A stretch of 64,000 bases of DNA from Vibrio penaeicida. Lineage in GTDB: Bacteria; Pseudomonadota; Gammaproteobacteria; Enterobacterales; Vibrionaceae. The position numbers and the translations under genes were made by a program. A model generated the notes under the pieces. It searched no databases, was not told the origin of the DNA, and was given only the letters and a program-made list of their open reading frames with translations. Position 1 is the first letter of the stretch, and the number at the start of each line of letters is the position of its first letter. The stretch spans positions 1-64,000 of the forward strand of contig NZ_JAUYVM010000020.1 of the NCBI RefSeq assembly GCF_030689305.1, written 5' to 3'. Below, in pieces: positions 8,419 to 18,104 of the stretch.

Positions 8419-8654
8419 TCACGGATTTAAGATGTTTTAGAACAAAACTCACATCCGCAAAGTGCTTGGTTGCCTTATTTTTTTTATCGCATAGAATAGA
8501 GTCATTATTAGAGCCTACTCTTTTAATGGCTTTTTTGTTTTTGCTGCGCTCTTAATGCCCATAATTTTGCACACTTAATTCGTAAATGAAACAAAGTTGC
8601 AGGGCTTAGGTCTGTACGATAATGATTAAAATCTAAAGGCAAACACTTATTTCT

Positions 8655-10127
8655 ATGCAAGGCTTGGCACAATTGTTGGTTATTGAAGATGATCAGCAGG
8701 TTAAACATAATTTAAGCATAATTCTTGAGTTTATCGGTGAACACTGTGAAGTTATCAGTACCGATGAAATCGACAGCATTGATTGGACCGCGACATGGGC
8801 TGGATGCATTTTAGGCTCCATAAACCATAAATCGCAGACAGCGCCTCTTACCAAGATACTGAAACAATCCAACCATATTCCACTACTAACATTAAGCAGT
8901 AACACCATTTCTGTGGACGATTTTCCACATTATGTTGGCGAGCTTGAACAGCCTTTGAATTACCCTCAGCTCAGTGATGCGTTGCGGCACTGCCAAGAAT
9001 TTCTTGGGCGCAAAGGGGGGCCTCTCCCGTCTGCTAGCCGTAAAAATACGCTTTTCAGAAGCTTGGTTGGTCAAAGTCAAGGTATACGAGATGTACGCCA
9101 TTTGATCGAACAGGTGTCTGCAACCGAAGCTAATGTTCTTATTCTTGGTGAGTCTGGTACGGGTAAAGAAGTGGTGGCGAGAAACATTCACTATCACTCG
9201 CCGCGTCGAAATGGTCCATTTGTTCCTATTAACTGTGGCGCAATTCCACCTGAACTGTTGGAAAGTGAACTGTTTGGTCATGAGAAAGGCGCGTTTACGG
9301 GGGCAATCACTGCACGTAAAGGGCGTTTTGAGCTAGCTGAGGGCGGTACACTTTTCCTTGATGAAATTGGCGATATGCCAATGCCAATGCAGGTGAAATT
9401 GTTAAGAGTACTTCAAGAGCGCAATTTTGAGCGAGTTGGTGGCAACAATACAATCAAAGCAGATGTTCGAGTTGTTGCGGCGACGCACCGCAATCTTGAA
9501 AAAATGATTGAAGCTGAAAAATTCCGTGAAGACTTATTCTATCGGCTGAATGTTTTTCCTATCGATATGCCTGCTCTGAAGGATCGCAAAGAAGACATTC
9601 CACTGCTGTTAAAAGAATTGCTAACTAGAATGGAAGCGGAAGGTGGTATGCCGATATGCTTCACTCCACGAGCGATCAATTCCATGATGGAACATGATTG
9701 GCCTGGAAACGTCCGTGAGCTTGCCAATCTCGTTGAGCGCATGGTCATTCTTTTTCCAAACAGCTTGGTGGACGTTAATCATTTGCCAACCAAGTATCGC
9801 TACAGTGACATTCCAGAGTTTCAACCGGAGAATCTTGGTTCAAGCCAATCCATTGAAGAACAGGAGCGTGATGCACTTTCTGACATCTTTTCGGAAGATT
9901 TCAATTTTGAAGAAAGCGCACTCGATATGGAAGAAAACGCCAACAGCCCTCAGGAATTACCCCCAGAAGGCGTTAACTTGAAAGAGCTTTTAGCAGACGT
10001 TGAAGTGAATATGATCAGCCAAGCACTAGAGGCTCAAGGTGGTGTCGTTGCGCGAGCTGCGGACATGCTAGGAATGCGCCGTACAACCCTTGTTGAGAAA
10101 ATGCGTAAGTATAATCTCAACCGATAA
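8655..10127 (+). CDS. flrA: FlrA, sigma-54 master regulator of flagellar genes
   Basis: This 490-residue activator is the top of the Vibrio flagellar cascade (FleQ family; FlaK in V. parahaemolyticus). The N-terminal receiver-like FleQ domain (about 5-120) lacks a receiver-type phospho-acceptor: the expected DxxxP position reads CILGSIN. The AAA+ sigma-54 interaction domain follows: Walker A GESGTGKE at 165-172, GAFTGA at 212-217 and FLDE at 234-237. The C-terminal Fis-type helix-turn-helix ends with ARAADMLGMRRTTLVEKMRKY. In V. cholerae it switches on flrBC and the fliE operon with sigma-54 and is restrained by FlhG and by cyclic di-GMP. It is monocistronic here: a hairpin and a sigma-54 promoter follow. 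Confidence 0.97.
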   Translation: MQGLAQLLVIEDDQQVKHNLSIILEFIGEHCEVISTDEIDSIDWTATWAGCILGSINHKSQTAPLTKILKQSNHIPLLTLSSNTISVDDFPHYVGELEQPLNYPQLSDALRHCQEFLGRKGGPLPSASRKNTLFRSLVGQSQGIRDVRHLIEQVSATEANVLILGESGTGKEVVARNIHYHSPRRNGPFVPINCGAIPPELLESELFGHEKGAFTGAITARKGRFELAEGGTLFLDEIGDMPMPMQVKLLRVLQERNFERVGGNNTIKADVRVVAATHRNLEKMIEAEKFREDLFYRLNVFPIDMPALKDRKEDIPLLLKELLTRMEAEGGMPICFTPRAINSMMEHDWPGNVRELANLVERMVILFPNSLVDVNHLPTKYRYSDIPEFQPENLGSSQSIEEQERDALSDIFSEDFNFEESALDMEENANSPQELPPEGVNLKELLADVEVNMISQALEAQGGVVARAADMLGMRRTTLVEKMRKYNLNR

Positions 10128-10190
10128 GCGCATTTTTGTCAATCAATTGACACTATCCAGATTGTTCAACTTTTTGATTTTCAACACAAA

Positions 10191-10223
10191 ATAGCCTGGC
10201 ATGCATTATGCATTACAGGCTAT
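10191..10223 (+). terminator. Hairpin after flrA, overlapping the flrB promoter
   Basis: ATAGCCTG (10191-10198) pairs perfectly with CAGGCTAT (10216-10223), an inner TGCA/TGCA stem is possible, and TGTTGTTTTT follows. This is a credible intrinsic terminator for flrA, and it physically contains the sigma-54 promoter at 10197-10212. Confidence 0.7.
10197..10212 (+). promoter_or_regulatory. Sigma-54 promoter of flrBC
   Basis: TGGCATGCATTATGCA has GG (10198-10199) and GC (10210-10211) exactly 10 bp apart and matches the consensus TGGCAC-N5-TTGCA well. FlrA is the known activator of flrBC in Vibrio. The predicted start is near 10222, which excludes the ATG at 10201 as the flrB start. Confidence 0.85.
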
Positions 10224-10248
10224 TGTTGTTTTTAGTCGGAAACCTGTC

Positions 10249-11289
10249 ATGACACCATCAGAAATTCAAGAAAGTACCTCGGCATTAGGATCCTTAGAAG
10301 ATCAAGTTGCGCGTTACAAACAAGTTTTGGATGTGATGCCAGCTGGGGTTATTTTACTTGATACTCAAGGCAGTGTTTACGAAGCGAACCCTGAAGCAGA
10401 AAAATTGCTTGAAGTTCCTTTGGTTGGTCAGAAGTGGTTTGAAGTTATTCAAGCCGCATTCGCACCTCGAGAAGATGATGGACATGAAATTTCGCTCCGA
10501 AATGGACGTAAGGTACGTCTCGCTATTTCAGCGTCTCAGACTGGGCAGCTAATATTGATCACGGACTTAACCGAAACTCGGTTATTACAAGCTCGTGTTG
10601 GTGATCTACAGCGATTGTCTTCTTTAGGGCGAATGGTCGCATCTCTAGCGCACCAAGTACGCACGCCCCTTTCTAGCGCCATGCTTTATGCTTCTAATTT
10701 AGGTGCGCCAAATCTACCGGCTCCCACGCGTGAACGCTTTCAAACCAAATTGGTCGACCGATTACACGACCTCGAAAAGCAAGTAAACGACATGCTGTTG
10801 TTTGCCAAAGGGGGAGACAACAAGGTCGTTAAGCCATTTACAGCTGAAGACTTGCGCACTGAATTTCAACCCATGGTGGAAACCGCAATCAAAACCAGTT
10901 CGATTGATTACCATCTCGAATTGGAAAATCCTGATGCGATGCTGATGGGTAACGCAAATGCAGTGGCTTCGGCGCTCAGTAATCTTGTGATCAACGCAAT
11001 CCAAATTTCAGGAAAAGGGGCACAAATAGATGTCTATTTCCGAGTAGTAAATAACGAACTAAAAATTTCGATTCAGGACAGCGGCCCTGGTGTCCCACCT
11101 GAATTACAGCAAAAAATTATGGAACCTTTCTTTACCACCCGATCTCAAGGTACGGGGTTAGGGCTCGCCGTTGTTCAAATGGTTTGCCGCGCCCATGAAG
11201 GAAGGTTAGAACTGATTTCAGAGCCGGGAGACGGTGCTTGTTTCACTGTCTGTCTGCCCCTTGCAACGACAAACTCTGGAGAAGAATGA
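10249..11289 (+). CDS. flrB: FlrB sensor histidine kinase
   Basis: A 346-residue soluble histidine kinase (FlaL in V. parahaemolyticus) that phosphorylates FlrC. It has no membrane segment. A PAS-like domain (about 20-110) contains VMPAGVILLDTQGSVYEANPEAE. HisKA carries SLAHQVRTPLSSA with the phosphorylated His at 135. The HATPase_c domain shows an N box (NLVINAIQIS) and G boxes (DSGPGVPPE, GTGLGLAVV). The frame is open from 10201, but that ATG lies upstream of the predicted sigma-54 transcription start, so the ATG at 10249 (MTPSEIQ) is preferred. It overlaps flrC by one base. Confidence 0.95.
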   Translation: MTPSEIQESTSALGSLEDQVARYKQVLDVMPAGVILLDTQGSVYEANPEAEKLLEVPLVGQKWFEVIQAAFAPREDDGHEISLRNGRKVRLAISASQTGQLILITDLTETRLLQARVGDLQRLSSLGRMVASLAHQVRTPLSSAMLYASNLGAPNLPAPTRERFQTKLVDRLHDLEKQVNDMLLFAKGGDNKVVKPFTAEDLRTEFQPMVETAIKTSSIDYHLELENPDAMLMGNANAVASALSNLVINAIQISGKGAQIDVYFRVVNNELKISIQDSGPGVPPELQQKIMEPFFTTRSQGTGLGLAVVQMVCRAHEGRLELISEPGDGACFTVCLPLATTNSGEE

Positions 11290-12704
11290 TGGCTCAAAGC
11301 AAAGTATTAATAGTTGAAGATGATGAAGGTCTACGTGAAGCTCTTGTCGACACCCTTGCTTTAGCAGGTTACGAGTGGGTTGAAGCAGATTGCGCAGAAC
11401 AAGCTTTGATCATTCTGAAGTCAGAAGAAGTCGATATTGTTATTTCAGATGTTCAAATGGCCGGAATGGGTGGGCTTGCGCTGCTTAGGAATATTAAACA
11501 GCATTGGCCGAATCTACCTGTATTGTTGATGACGGCGTATGCCAACATTGAAGATGCAGTTGCAGCAATGAAAGAAGGGGCCATTGACTACATGGCTAAA
11601 CCGTTTGCGCCAGAAGTGTTGCTCAACATGGTAAGCCGTTATGCCCCAGTAAAAAGTGATGATGAAGGTGATGCCGTCGTTGCTGATGAGAAGAGCCTCA
11701 AATTGCTTGCCCTTGCGGATAAGGTCGCGAGAACAGACGCAAACGTCATGGTGCTTGGACCAAGTGGTTCAGGTAAAGAAGTGATGTCTCGGTACATACA
11801 CAATGCATCTCAGCGAAGTGATGGCCCTTTTGTTGCTATCAACTGTGCCGCTATTCCCGATAACATGCTGGAAGCCACACTGTTTGGGTATGAGAAAGGG
11901 GCATTTACCGGTGCCGTTCAGGCGTGCCCAGGGAAATTTGAACAAGCTCAAGGCGGCACCATTTTGCTAGATGAAATCAGTGAAATGGACTTGAATCTGC
12001 AAGCCAAACTGCTCCGCGTTTTACAAGAACGCGAAGTTGAGCGCTTAGGTAGCCGTAAAAGTATTAAACTGGATGTACGTGTGTTAGCAACCAGTAACCG
12101 TGATTTGAAACAATACGTTGCTCAAGGCAATTTCCGAGAAGATTTGTATTACCGCTTGAATGTATTCCCAATTGCTTGGCCACCACTGTGTCAGCGACAG
12201 GGCGATATTGAGCCGCTCGCCAAACATTTGGCGGAGCGCCATTGTAAAAAATTAGGCATGCCGGTTCCTAACGTTTCAGCAACTGCCTTGCAAAAGTTAG
12301 TTTCATACCCTTGGCCAGGTAACGTTCGTGAGCTCGATAACGTTATCCAGCGAGCGTTAATATTAAGTGAGCAAGGTGATATCGGCTCCGACCATATCCT
12401 ACTCGAAGGTGTCGATTGGGAAGATGCGAATAGCTTACAAGCCGTTGTTGAATCGGGTGATGTGGCCATACCTTCCGTTAAACCAATTGCTGAACCCGAT
12501 AATGAGATCACAAAAACAATGGGAGCTTCTGCTGATGGTCTAGGTTCTGAGCTAAGAGAGCAGGAATACGCTATTATTTTGGATACTTTGGCAGAATGTA
12601 ATGGGCGCAGAAAAGAAATGGCAGAAAAGCTAGGTATTAGCCCGAGAACCTTACGCTACAAGTTAGCAAAAATGCGTGATTCAGGTATTGATATCCCTAA
12701 CTGA
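11289..12704 (+). CDS. flrC: FlrC, sigma-54 response regulator
   Basis: A 471-residue NtrC-type response regulator (FlaM in V. parahaemolyticus). It activates the class III hook, basal-body and flagellin genes once FlrB phosphorylates it. The receiver domain has the acidic pocket ED at 10-11 and the phospho-acceptor Asp54 in VISDVQM. The AAA+ domain carries Walker A GPSGSGKE (157-164) and GAFTGA (204-209). A Fis-type helix-turn-helix closes the protein (EMAEKLGISPRTLRYKLAKM). GGAG (11278-11281) is 7 bases from the ATG at 11289, which shares one base with the flrB stop; the longer frame from 11238 has no ribosome binding site. Confidence 0.96.
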   Translation: MAQSKVLIVEDDEGLREALVDTLALAGYEWVEADCAEQALIILKSEEVDIVISDVQMAGMGGLALLRNIKQHWPNLPVLLMTAYANIEDAVAAMKEGAIDYMAKPFAPEVLLNMVSRYAPVKSDDEGDAVVADEKSLKLLALADKVARTDANVMVLGPSGSGKEVMSRYIHNASQRSDGPFVAINCAAIPDNMLEATLFGYEKGAFTGAVQACPGKFEQAQGGTILLDEISEMDLNLQAKLLRVLQEREVERLGSRKSIKLDVRVLATSNRDLKQYVAQGNFREDLYYRLNVFPIAWPPLCQRQGDIEPLAKHLAERHCKKLGMPVPNVSATALQKLVSYPWPGNVRELDNVIQRALILSEQGDIGSDHILLEGVDWEDANSLQAVVESGDVAIPSVKPIAEPDNEITKTMGASADGLGSELREQEYAIILDTLAECNGRRKEMAEKLGISPRTLRYKLAKMRDSGIDIPN

Positions 12705-12733
12705 TAAGCGTCATACTTGCGCCCACTGGTTAG

Positions 12734-12749
12734 TGGCATATTAATTGCA
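12734..12749 (+). promoter_or_regulatory. Sigma-54 promoter of the fliE operon
   Basis: TGGCATATTAATTGCA has GG (12735-12736) and GC (12747-12748) separated by 10 bp. It lies 56 bases before fliE. In V. cholerae the fliE operon is FlrA-activated. Confidence 0.88.
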
Positions 12750-12804
12750 GCGTCAAAGAATAGAATGCAGTAACAAGTCAGAATATTGACGACAGAGGTG
12801 AACA

Positions 12805-13116
12805 ATGAAAATTGGTGGAATGAATCAGGAAATGCAAGCGATGATGCTTGAAGCGACAAACTCCACTAAGCCCGCTACAGGACAGCAGGTTTCCTCTGAT
12901 TTTGGTGCATTATTGGATAACGCCATAAATAACGTTAACGCGTTACAGAAGCAATCAGGAGAGCTAGCAACTCGATTTGACCAAGGCGACCCTAACGTAT
13001 CGTTGTCTGATGTGATGATTGCTCGAAACAAATCTAGTGTGGCTTTTGACGCGACGATTCAAGTAAGAAATAAACTGGTAGAAGCTTATAAAGAGCTGAT
13101 GAACATGCCAGTATAA
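12805..13116 (+). CDS. fliE: FliE, MS-ring/rod junction protein
   Basis: A 103-residue periplasmic protein that joins the MS ring to the proximal rod and is exported by the flagellar apparatus. The conserved C-terminal helix is visible: FDQGDPNVSLSDVMIARNKSSVAFDATIQVRNKLVEAYKELMNMPV. GAGGTGA precedes the ATG. It opens the basal-body operon under the sigma-54 promoter at 12734. Size is normal for the family. Confidence 0.96.
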   Translation: MKIGGMNQEMQAMMLEATNSTKPATGQQVSSDFGALLDNAINNVNALQKQSGELATRFDQGDPNVSLSDVMIARNKSSVAFDATIQVRNKLVEAYKELMNMPV

Positions 13117-13131
13117 AACAGGTAGTGACAA

Positions 13132-14871
13132 GTGGCTGAAGACAAATCAACAGATCTCGCGGTATCCGATGGTGGTGCAGTAGCAGTAGGAAGTGACCTG
13201 GATAACGAGAGTCAAAACCTAGACTTAGATGAGCAAAGCTCCTCGAAGTTTGACATGTCAATGGGTGATCTAGACCTATTGCGTCAGGTGGTTTTGGTTG
13301 TTGCTATTTCAATATGTGTAGCGCTTATCGTCATGGTGTTCTTTTGGGTGCGTGAACCTGAGTTACGCCCGCTAGGAACATATGAGACAGAAGAACTGAT
13401 CCCCGTTCTTGACTACCTTGACCAACAGAAAATTGACTATAACCTCGAAGGGAATACGATTCGTGTTCCAGTGAGCGAATACAGCAACATCAAACTCAAC
13501 ATGACCCGAGCGGGCTTGAATCAACCGGATCCAGCGGGTGATGACATTCTTCTGCAGGATATGGGGTTTGGTGTTTCCCAGCGTTTAGAGCAAGAGCGCT
13601 TAAAACTCAGCCGCGAAAGACAACTCGGTAAAGCTATCGAGCAAATGCGACAAGTTCGTAAAGCACAAGTTTTACTCGCCCTACCTAAACAAAGTGTCTT
13701 TGTTCGTCATAATCAAGAAGCGTCAGCAACCGTATTTTTGACACTTGGTTCCACAAACTCTCTCAAGCAAGAAGAAGTGGATTCCATTGTCGACATGGTA
13801 TCCAGCGCCGTACCTGGTATGAAGCCGACAAGAGTCACCGTAACCGATCAGCATGGTCGGTTGCTCAGCTCGGGGTCGCAAGATCCAATGGCAACAGCTC
13901 GCCGAAAAGAACATGAGCTAGAACGCAAGCAAGAACAGGCTTTACGAGAAAAAATCGATTCTGTTCTTATCCCTATTTTGGGTATCGGGAACTACACCTC
14001 TCAAGTAGACATTGAGCTCGACTTTAGTGCTGTGGAGCAAACTCGCAAACGATTTGATCCCAATACACCTTCTACACGCAGCGAATATACGTTAGAAGAT
14101 TACAACAACGGAAATGTGGTTGCAGGTGTACCTGGTGCGCTTTCAAACCAGCCGCCTGCGGATGCGTCCATCCCTCAAGATGTGAAACAGATGAAAGATG
14201 GTTCTTTACTTGGCCAAGGTTCTGTTCACAAAGAAGCCACTCGAAATTTTGAGTTAGATACCACGATTAGCCATGAGCGTAGGCAAACAGGTACCGTAAA
14301 TCGCCAAACGGTGTCGGTGGCTATCCGTCACAAACCGAGCGTTAATGCGGAAACGGGTGATGTTACATACCAGCCGTTGGCACAAGCTGAGATTGATGCG
14401 ATTCGAAGTGTACTGATAGGTGCTGTTGGGTTTAACGAAACACGCGGTGATTTGCTGAATGTTCTGAGTGTTAAGTTTGCAGAACCAGAAGCCGAAGTCA
14501 TGCTGGATGTGCCAATCTGGGAACACCCGAATTTCAACGACTGGATTCGTTGGCTGGCAAGTGCGCTGGTTATCATCGCAATCATCTTGATTTTGGTACG
14601 CCCAGCGATGAAGAAACTTATCAACCCTCATTCGGAAGAGGACGAGGATTCAGAATTTGGTGCCGATGGACTTCCATTATCGGCGGATGGCGATACCAGC
14701 TTGATTGGTAGTGACATCGATGCAGGTGACTCGTTTGAGTTTGGCTCGGGCATTGATTTACCTAACCTGCACAAAGATGAAGATGTATTAAAAGCGGTTC
14801 GTGCACTGGTTGCAAACGAACCAGAGCTCGCAGCACAAGTAGTGAAGAATTGGGTGTCAGAAGATGGCTAA
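13132..14871 (+). CDS. fliF: FliF, MS-ring protein
   Basis: A 579-residue inner-membrane protein that builds the MS ring, the base on which the basal body is assembled. Two membrane segments flank a large periplasmic region: about 50-72 (VVLVVAISICVALIVMVFFW) and about 470-490 (WLASALVIIAIILILVRPAM). Ring-building YscJ/FliF motifs lie between them (NLEGNTIRVPVSEY, RAGLNQPDPAGDD). The C-terminal tail binds FliG. Translation starts at GTG 13132, preceded by AGGTAGTG; no better ATG follows before the conserved part. It overlaps fliG by 8 bases. Confidence 0.96.
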   Translation: MAEDKSTDLAVSDGGAVAVGSDLDNESQNLDLDEQSSSKFDMSMGDLDLLRQVVLVVAISICVALIVMVFFWVREPELRPLGTYETEELIPVLDYLDQQKIDYNLEGNTIRVPVSEYSNIKLNMTRAGLNQPDPAGDDILLQDMGFGVSQRLEQERLKLSRERQLGKAIEQMRQVRKAQVLLALPKQSVFVRHNQEASATVFLTLGSTNSLKQEEVDSIVDMVSSAVPGMKPTRVTVTDQHGRLLSSGSQDPMATARRKEHELERKQEQALREKIDSVLIPILGIGNYTSQVDIELDFSAVEQTRKRFDPNTPSTRSEYTLEDYNNGNVVAGVPGALSNQPPADASIPQDVKQMKDGSLLGQGSVHKEATRNFELDTTISHERRQTGTVNRQTVSVAIRHKPSVNAETGDVTYQPLAQAEIDAIRSVLIGAVGFNETRGDLLNVLSVKFAEPEAEVMLDVPIWEHPNFNDWIRWLASALVIIAIILILVRPAMKKLINPHSEEDEDSEFGADGLPLSADGDTSLIGSDIDAGDSFEFGSGIDLPNLHKDEDVLKAVRALVANEPELAAQVVKNWVSEDG

Positions 14872-15916
14872 CGACGTTGCAAAAACAGAAGATGGCGGAG
14901 AAAAAGGCTCGGAAATCGATATTGAGTCGATTCCTGGAGAGGAACGTGCTGCGATATTGCTTTTGAGCCTAAATGAATCGGATGCCGCAGGCATTATTCG
15001 CCACTTAGAACCCAAACAGGTTCAAAGAGTGGGTAGTGCTATGGCGAGGGCTGCCGACCTAAACTCAGATAAAGTTAGCGTTGTGCATCGTGCGTTTCTG
15101 GAAGATATTCAGAAATACACCAATATAGGTATGGGCAGCGAAGACTTTATGCGAAATGCTTTGGTTGCTGCATTAGGTGAAGACAAAGCGAACAACCTCG
15201 TTGACCAAATATTGTTAGGTACTGGCTCGAAAGGATTGGATTCCCTTAAATGGATGGATCCTCGTCAAGTTGCCAGCATCATAGTGAACGAGCACCCGCA
15301 AATTCAAACTATCGTACTTTCTTATCTCGAAGCCGACCAATCTGCAGAGATCCTTTCGCAATTTGCTGAACGTGATCGCCTCGACTTGGTTATGCGTATC
15401 GCCAACTTAGAAGAAGTTCAGCCTTCTGCATTAGCAGAATTAAACGAAATCATGGAGAAACAGTTCGCGGGCCAAGCTGGTGCGCAAGCTGCCAAGATTG
15501 GTGGTACTAAGGCTGCTGCTGAAATAATGAACTTCATGGATAACAGTGTCGAGGGCATCTTGATGGATCAAATCCGTGAACAAGATGAAGACATGGCGAC
15601 TCAGATTCAAGATCTGATGTTCGTGTTCGAAAACTTGATGGAAGTGGACGACGCCGGTATTCAAAAGTTGCTGCGTGATATTCCACAGGATGTTTTACAA
15701 CGAGCGCTCAAAGGTGCCGATGATGGTCTTCGCGAGAAAGTATTCAAGAACATGTCGAAGCGTGCAGCAGAGATGATGCGCGACGACATGGAAGCGATGG
15801 CTCCGGTAAAAGTTTCCGATGTGGAAGCGGCTCAAAAAGAAATTCTGGCGATTGCCCGACGTCTTGCCGACAATGGCGAGCTCATGCTGGGTGGTGGTGC
15901 AGACGAATTCCTATAA
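14864..15916 (+). CDS. fliG: FliG, motor switch protein
   Basis: A 350-residue C-ring protein that touches the stator and generates torque. FliG_N holds GEERAAILLLSLNE and HLEPKQVQRVGSAMARA. The middle domain holds the EHPQIQTIVLSYLEADQSAEIL (EHPQ) motif used for FliM binding. FliG_C carries the charged torque helix (DGLREKVFKNMSKRAAEMMRDDMEAM). The start overlaps the end of fliF, which suggests translational coupling of the two interacting proteins. Confidence 0.97.
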   Translation: MANDVAKTEDGGEKGSEIDIESIPGEERAAILLLSLNESDAAGIIRHLEPKQVQRVGSAMARAADLNSDKVSVVHRAFLEDIQKYTNIGMGSEDFMRNALVAALGEDKANNLVDQILLGTGSKGLDSLKWMDPRQVASIIVNEHPQIQTIVLSYLEADQSAEILSQFAERDRLDLVMRIANLEEVQPSALAELNEIMEKQFAGQAGAQAAKIGGTKAAAEIMNFMDNSVEGILMDQIREQDEDMATQIQDLMFVFENLMEVDDAGIQKLLRDIPQDVLQRALKGADDGLREKVFKNMSKRAAEMMRDDMEAMAPVKVSDVEAAQKEILAIARRLADNGELMLGGGADEFL

Positions 15917-15970
15917 TCCCATGCGCTCCATTAGCGAGCGCAGCTTGAACAATTCAAAATAGGTAGTGTG

Positions 15971-16771
15971 ATGTCATTAGAACGTAAACGCGGCTTTCTA
16001 CGACCGGATGAAGATGACATAGCCGAAAAAGCGGAAGCGTGGGGGTTACCTGACTATACAGGTGACGCCAATGCTAATGCCAAAGATACCGCCCTCAAAT
16101 ACGATCCTTCTTGGGTACCCAACTTTGATACGCCCGAAGCCGAAGAGCCGGTAGAACTGACCGAAGAACAAATAGAAGAAATAAAGCAAGCCGCCTATCA
16201 AGAGGGCATGACTTTAGGTCAAGAGAAAGGATACCAAGACGGGTTCGAAAAAGGCAAAGAAGAAGGGTTTACCACGGGTCATCAAGAAGGTACAGAGCAA
16301 GGTAAACAAGAAGGTCTTGAAGCTGGCCAAACTTACATTGAAGAACAAGTAAAACACTTTATGACGTTGGCAAGCCAATTTGCTCAACCTCTTGAGTTAA
16401 TGAATTCTCAGGTTGAAAAGCAATTGGTGGACATGGTTCTCACCATGGTTAAAGAAGTGGTTCACGTAGAAGTGCAGATGAACCCACAAGTGATATTAGA
16501 TACTGTCCGTCAAAGTGTTGAAGCTCTACCTATTGCAGGTCATGCCATTACCATAAAACTCAATCCCGAGGATTTGGCCATCGTTCTTTCGTCTTACGGC
16601 GAGGAAGAACTCAAAAATCGTAGTTGGACGTTATCCAGTGAACCATCTCTGAATCGAGGAGATGTGCATATCGAAGCTGGAGAATCGAGTGTGAGCTTTA
16701 AAATGGAAGAACGAATCCGTTCAGTCATTCAATCCTTCTGCGGGTCAAATCGGCATCAGGAGCAAGTGTAA
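15971..16771 (+). CDS. fliH: FliH, export ATPase regulator
   Basis: A 266-residue cytoplasmic protein that binds and restrains the FliI ATPase and links it to the C ring. The N-terminus has acidic and aromatic residues (RKRGFLRPDEDD). The middle has a GxxxG-type run rich in Gly, Gln and Glu (YQEGMTLGQEKGYQDGFEKG and onward, about 75-115), typical of FliH. The C-terminal FliH domain follows. A GTG directly before the ATG at 15971 is also possible. The gene ends by sharing one base with fliI. Confidence 0.94.
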   Translation: MSLERKRGFLRPDEDDIAEKAEAWGLPDYTGDANANAKDTALKYDPSWVPNFDTPEAEEPVELTEEQIEEIKQAAYQEGMTLGQEKGYQDGFEKGKEEGFTTGHQEGTEQGKQEGLEAGQTYIEEQVKHFMTLASQFAQPLELMNSQVEKQLVDMVLTMVKEVVHVEVQMNPQVILDTVRQSVEALPIAGHAITIKLNPEDLAIVLSSYGEEELKNRSWTLSSEPSLNRGDVHIEAGESSVSFKMEERIRSVIQSFCGSNRHQEQV

Positions 16772-18093
16772 TGCTGGCTCTTGAAGAAAGACTTTCCAAT
16801 TATAAAACCCAAGGCTTAACCACGAAGGCGATTGCTTCCGGCAAGTTAGTCCGCGTGGTGGGCTTAACGCTTGAGGCTACAGGGTGTAAAGCGCCCATCG
16901 GTAGCCTTTGCAAGGTTGAAACACTCAGCGGAGAAATGGAAGCCGAAGTAGTTGGGTTTTCAGGGGAAAGCCTTTATTTAATGCCGAGTGAACAAATTAC
17001 GGGTGTTCTACCAGGCGCAAAAGTAACGCCAATTACCACTGACAGTGGTTTGTCGGTTGGAATGGAGTTACTTGGTCGGGTCATTGATGGTGTGGGTAAT
17101 CCACTGGATGGTCTTGGTGATATCTATACAGAGAAAAAAGCCTCATTCAATGTTCAGCCCATAAACCCATTGGCACGAAAGCCGATTTCAGAACCGCTGG
17201 ATGTGGGGTTGAAAGCGGTAAATGGATTGCTAACGGTAGGTAAAGGTCAACGTATTGGTCTCTTTGCTGGCTCTGGTGTCGGTAAGTCGGTCACTCTCGG
17301 TATGATGACGAGAGGCACAACCGCGCAAGTAGTGGTGGTGGGGCTGATTGGCGAGCGTGGACGCGAAGTAAAAGAATTCATTGAAGAGATTCTAGGAAAA
17401 GAAGGTCGCCAGCGTTCGGTCGTTGTTGCAGCGCCTGCCGATTCTTCACCTCTTATGCGTTTGAAAGGTTGTCAGACAGCGTTGACCATTGCGGAGTACT
17501 TTCGCGATCAAGGGCTAGATGTTCTTTTGCTCATGGATTCATTAACGCGTTTTGCTCAAGCTCAGCGTGAAATCGCTCTTTCGGTAGGCGAGCCACCAGC
17601 AACTAAAGGCTATCCGCCATCGGTGTTCGCCAAGTTACCGGCACTCGTTGAACGTGCTGGTAATGGCGATGATAATCAGGGCTCGATTACCGCTTTCTTT
17701 ACCGTATTAACGGAAGGGGATGACTTACAAGATCCGATCGCCGATGCGTCGCGAGCCATTTTGGATGGTCACATCGTGTTGTCACGTGAGCTGGCAGATG
17801 CTGGTCATTATCCTGCTATTGATGTAGAGAAGTCCGTCAGTCGTGTTATGCCTCAAATCACAACCGATGAACACATGATGATGGCGAAAGCCGTTCGTCA
17901 GGTGCTTTCGGTTTGTCGAAAAAACCAAGATCTTGTTTCTATTGGTGCATACAAACCAGGGACAGACCCAGCGATTGATACCGCTTTTACTCTCAAACCT
18001 AAATTGGATGAGTACGCACAGCAAGGTATGGGAGAAGCGGTCCCATATGAGATGTGTGTGAATATGCTTCGCAGTATATTGCAGCCATCTTAA
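16771..18093 (+). CDS. fliI: FliI, flagellar export ATPase
   Basis: A 440-residue ATPase related to the F1 beta subunit, which helps unfold and deliver export substrates. The catalytic features are visible: Walker A GLFAGSGVGKSVTLG, VVVGLIGERGREVKEFIE, Walker B VLLLMDSLTRFAQAQREIAL and EPPATKGYPPSVFAKLPALVERAG. The ATG overlaps the fliH stop codon (TAATG), consistent with coupled translation of partner proteins. Length and motifs are typical. Confidence 0.97.
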   Translation: MLALEERLSNYKTQGLTTKAIASGKLVRVVGLTLEATGCKAPIGSLCKVETLSGEMEAEVVGFSGESLYLMPSEQITGVLPGAKVTPITTDSGLSVGMELLGRVIDGVGNPLDGLGDIYTEKKASFNVQPINPLARKPISEPLDVGLKAVNGLLTVGKGQRIGLFAGSGVGKSVTLGMMTRGTTAQVVVVGLIGERGREVKEFIEEILGKEGRQRSVVVAAPADSSPLMRLKGCQTALTIAEYFRDQGLDVLLLMDSLTRFAQAQREIALSVGEPPATKGYPPSVFAKLPALVERAGNGDDNQGSITAFFTVLTEGDDLQDPIADASRAILDGHIVLSRELADAGHYPAIDVEKSVSRVMPQITTDEHMMMAKAVRQVLSVCRKNQDLVSIGAYKPGTDPAIDTAFTLKPKLDEYAQQGMGEAVPYEMCVNMLRSILQPS

Positions 18094-18104
18094 GAGAGGA
18101 ATAA

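Noticed and set aside
10201..10248. Extended flrB start inside a hairpin
   Set aside because: It precedes the predicted sigma-54 start and cannot be on that transcript.
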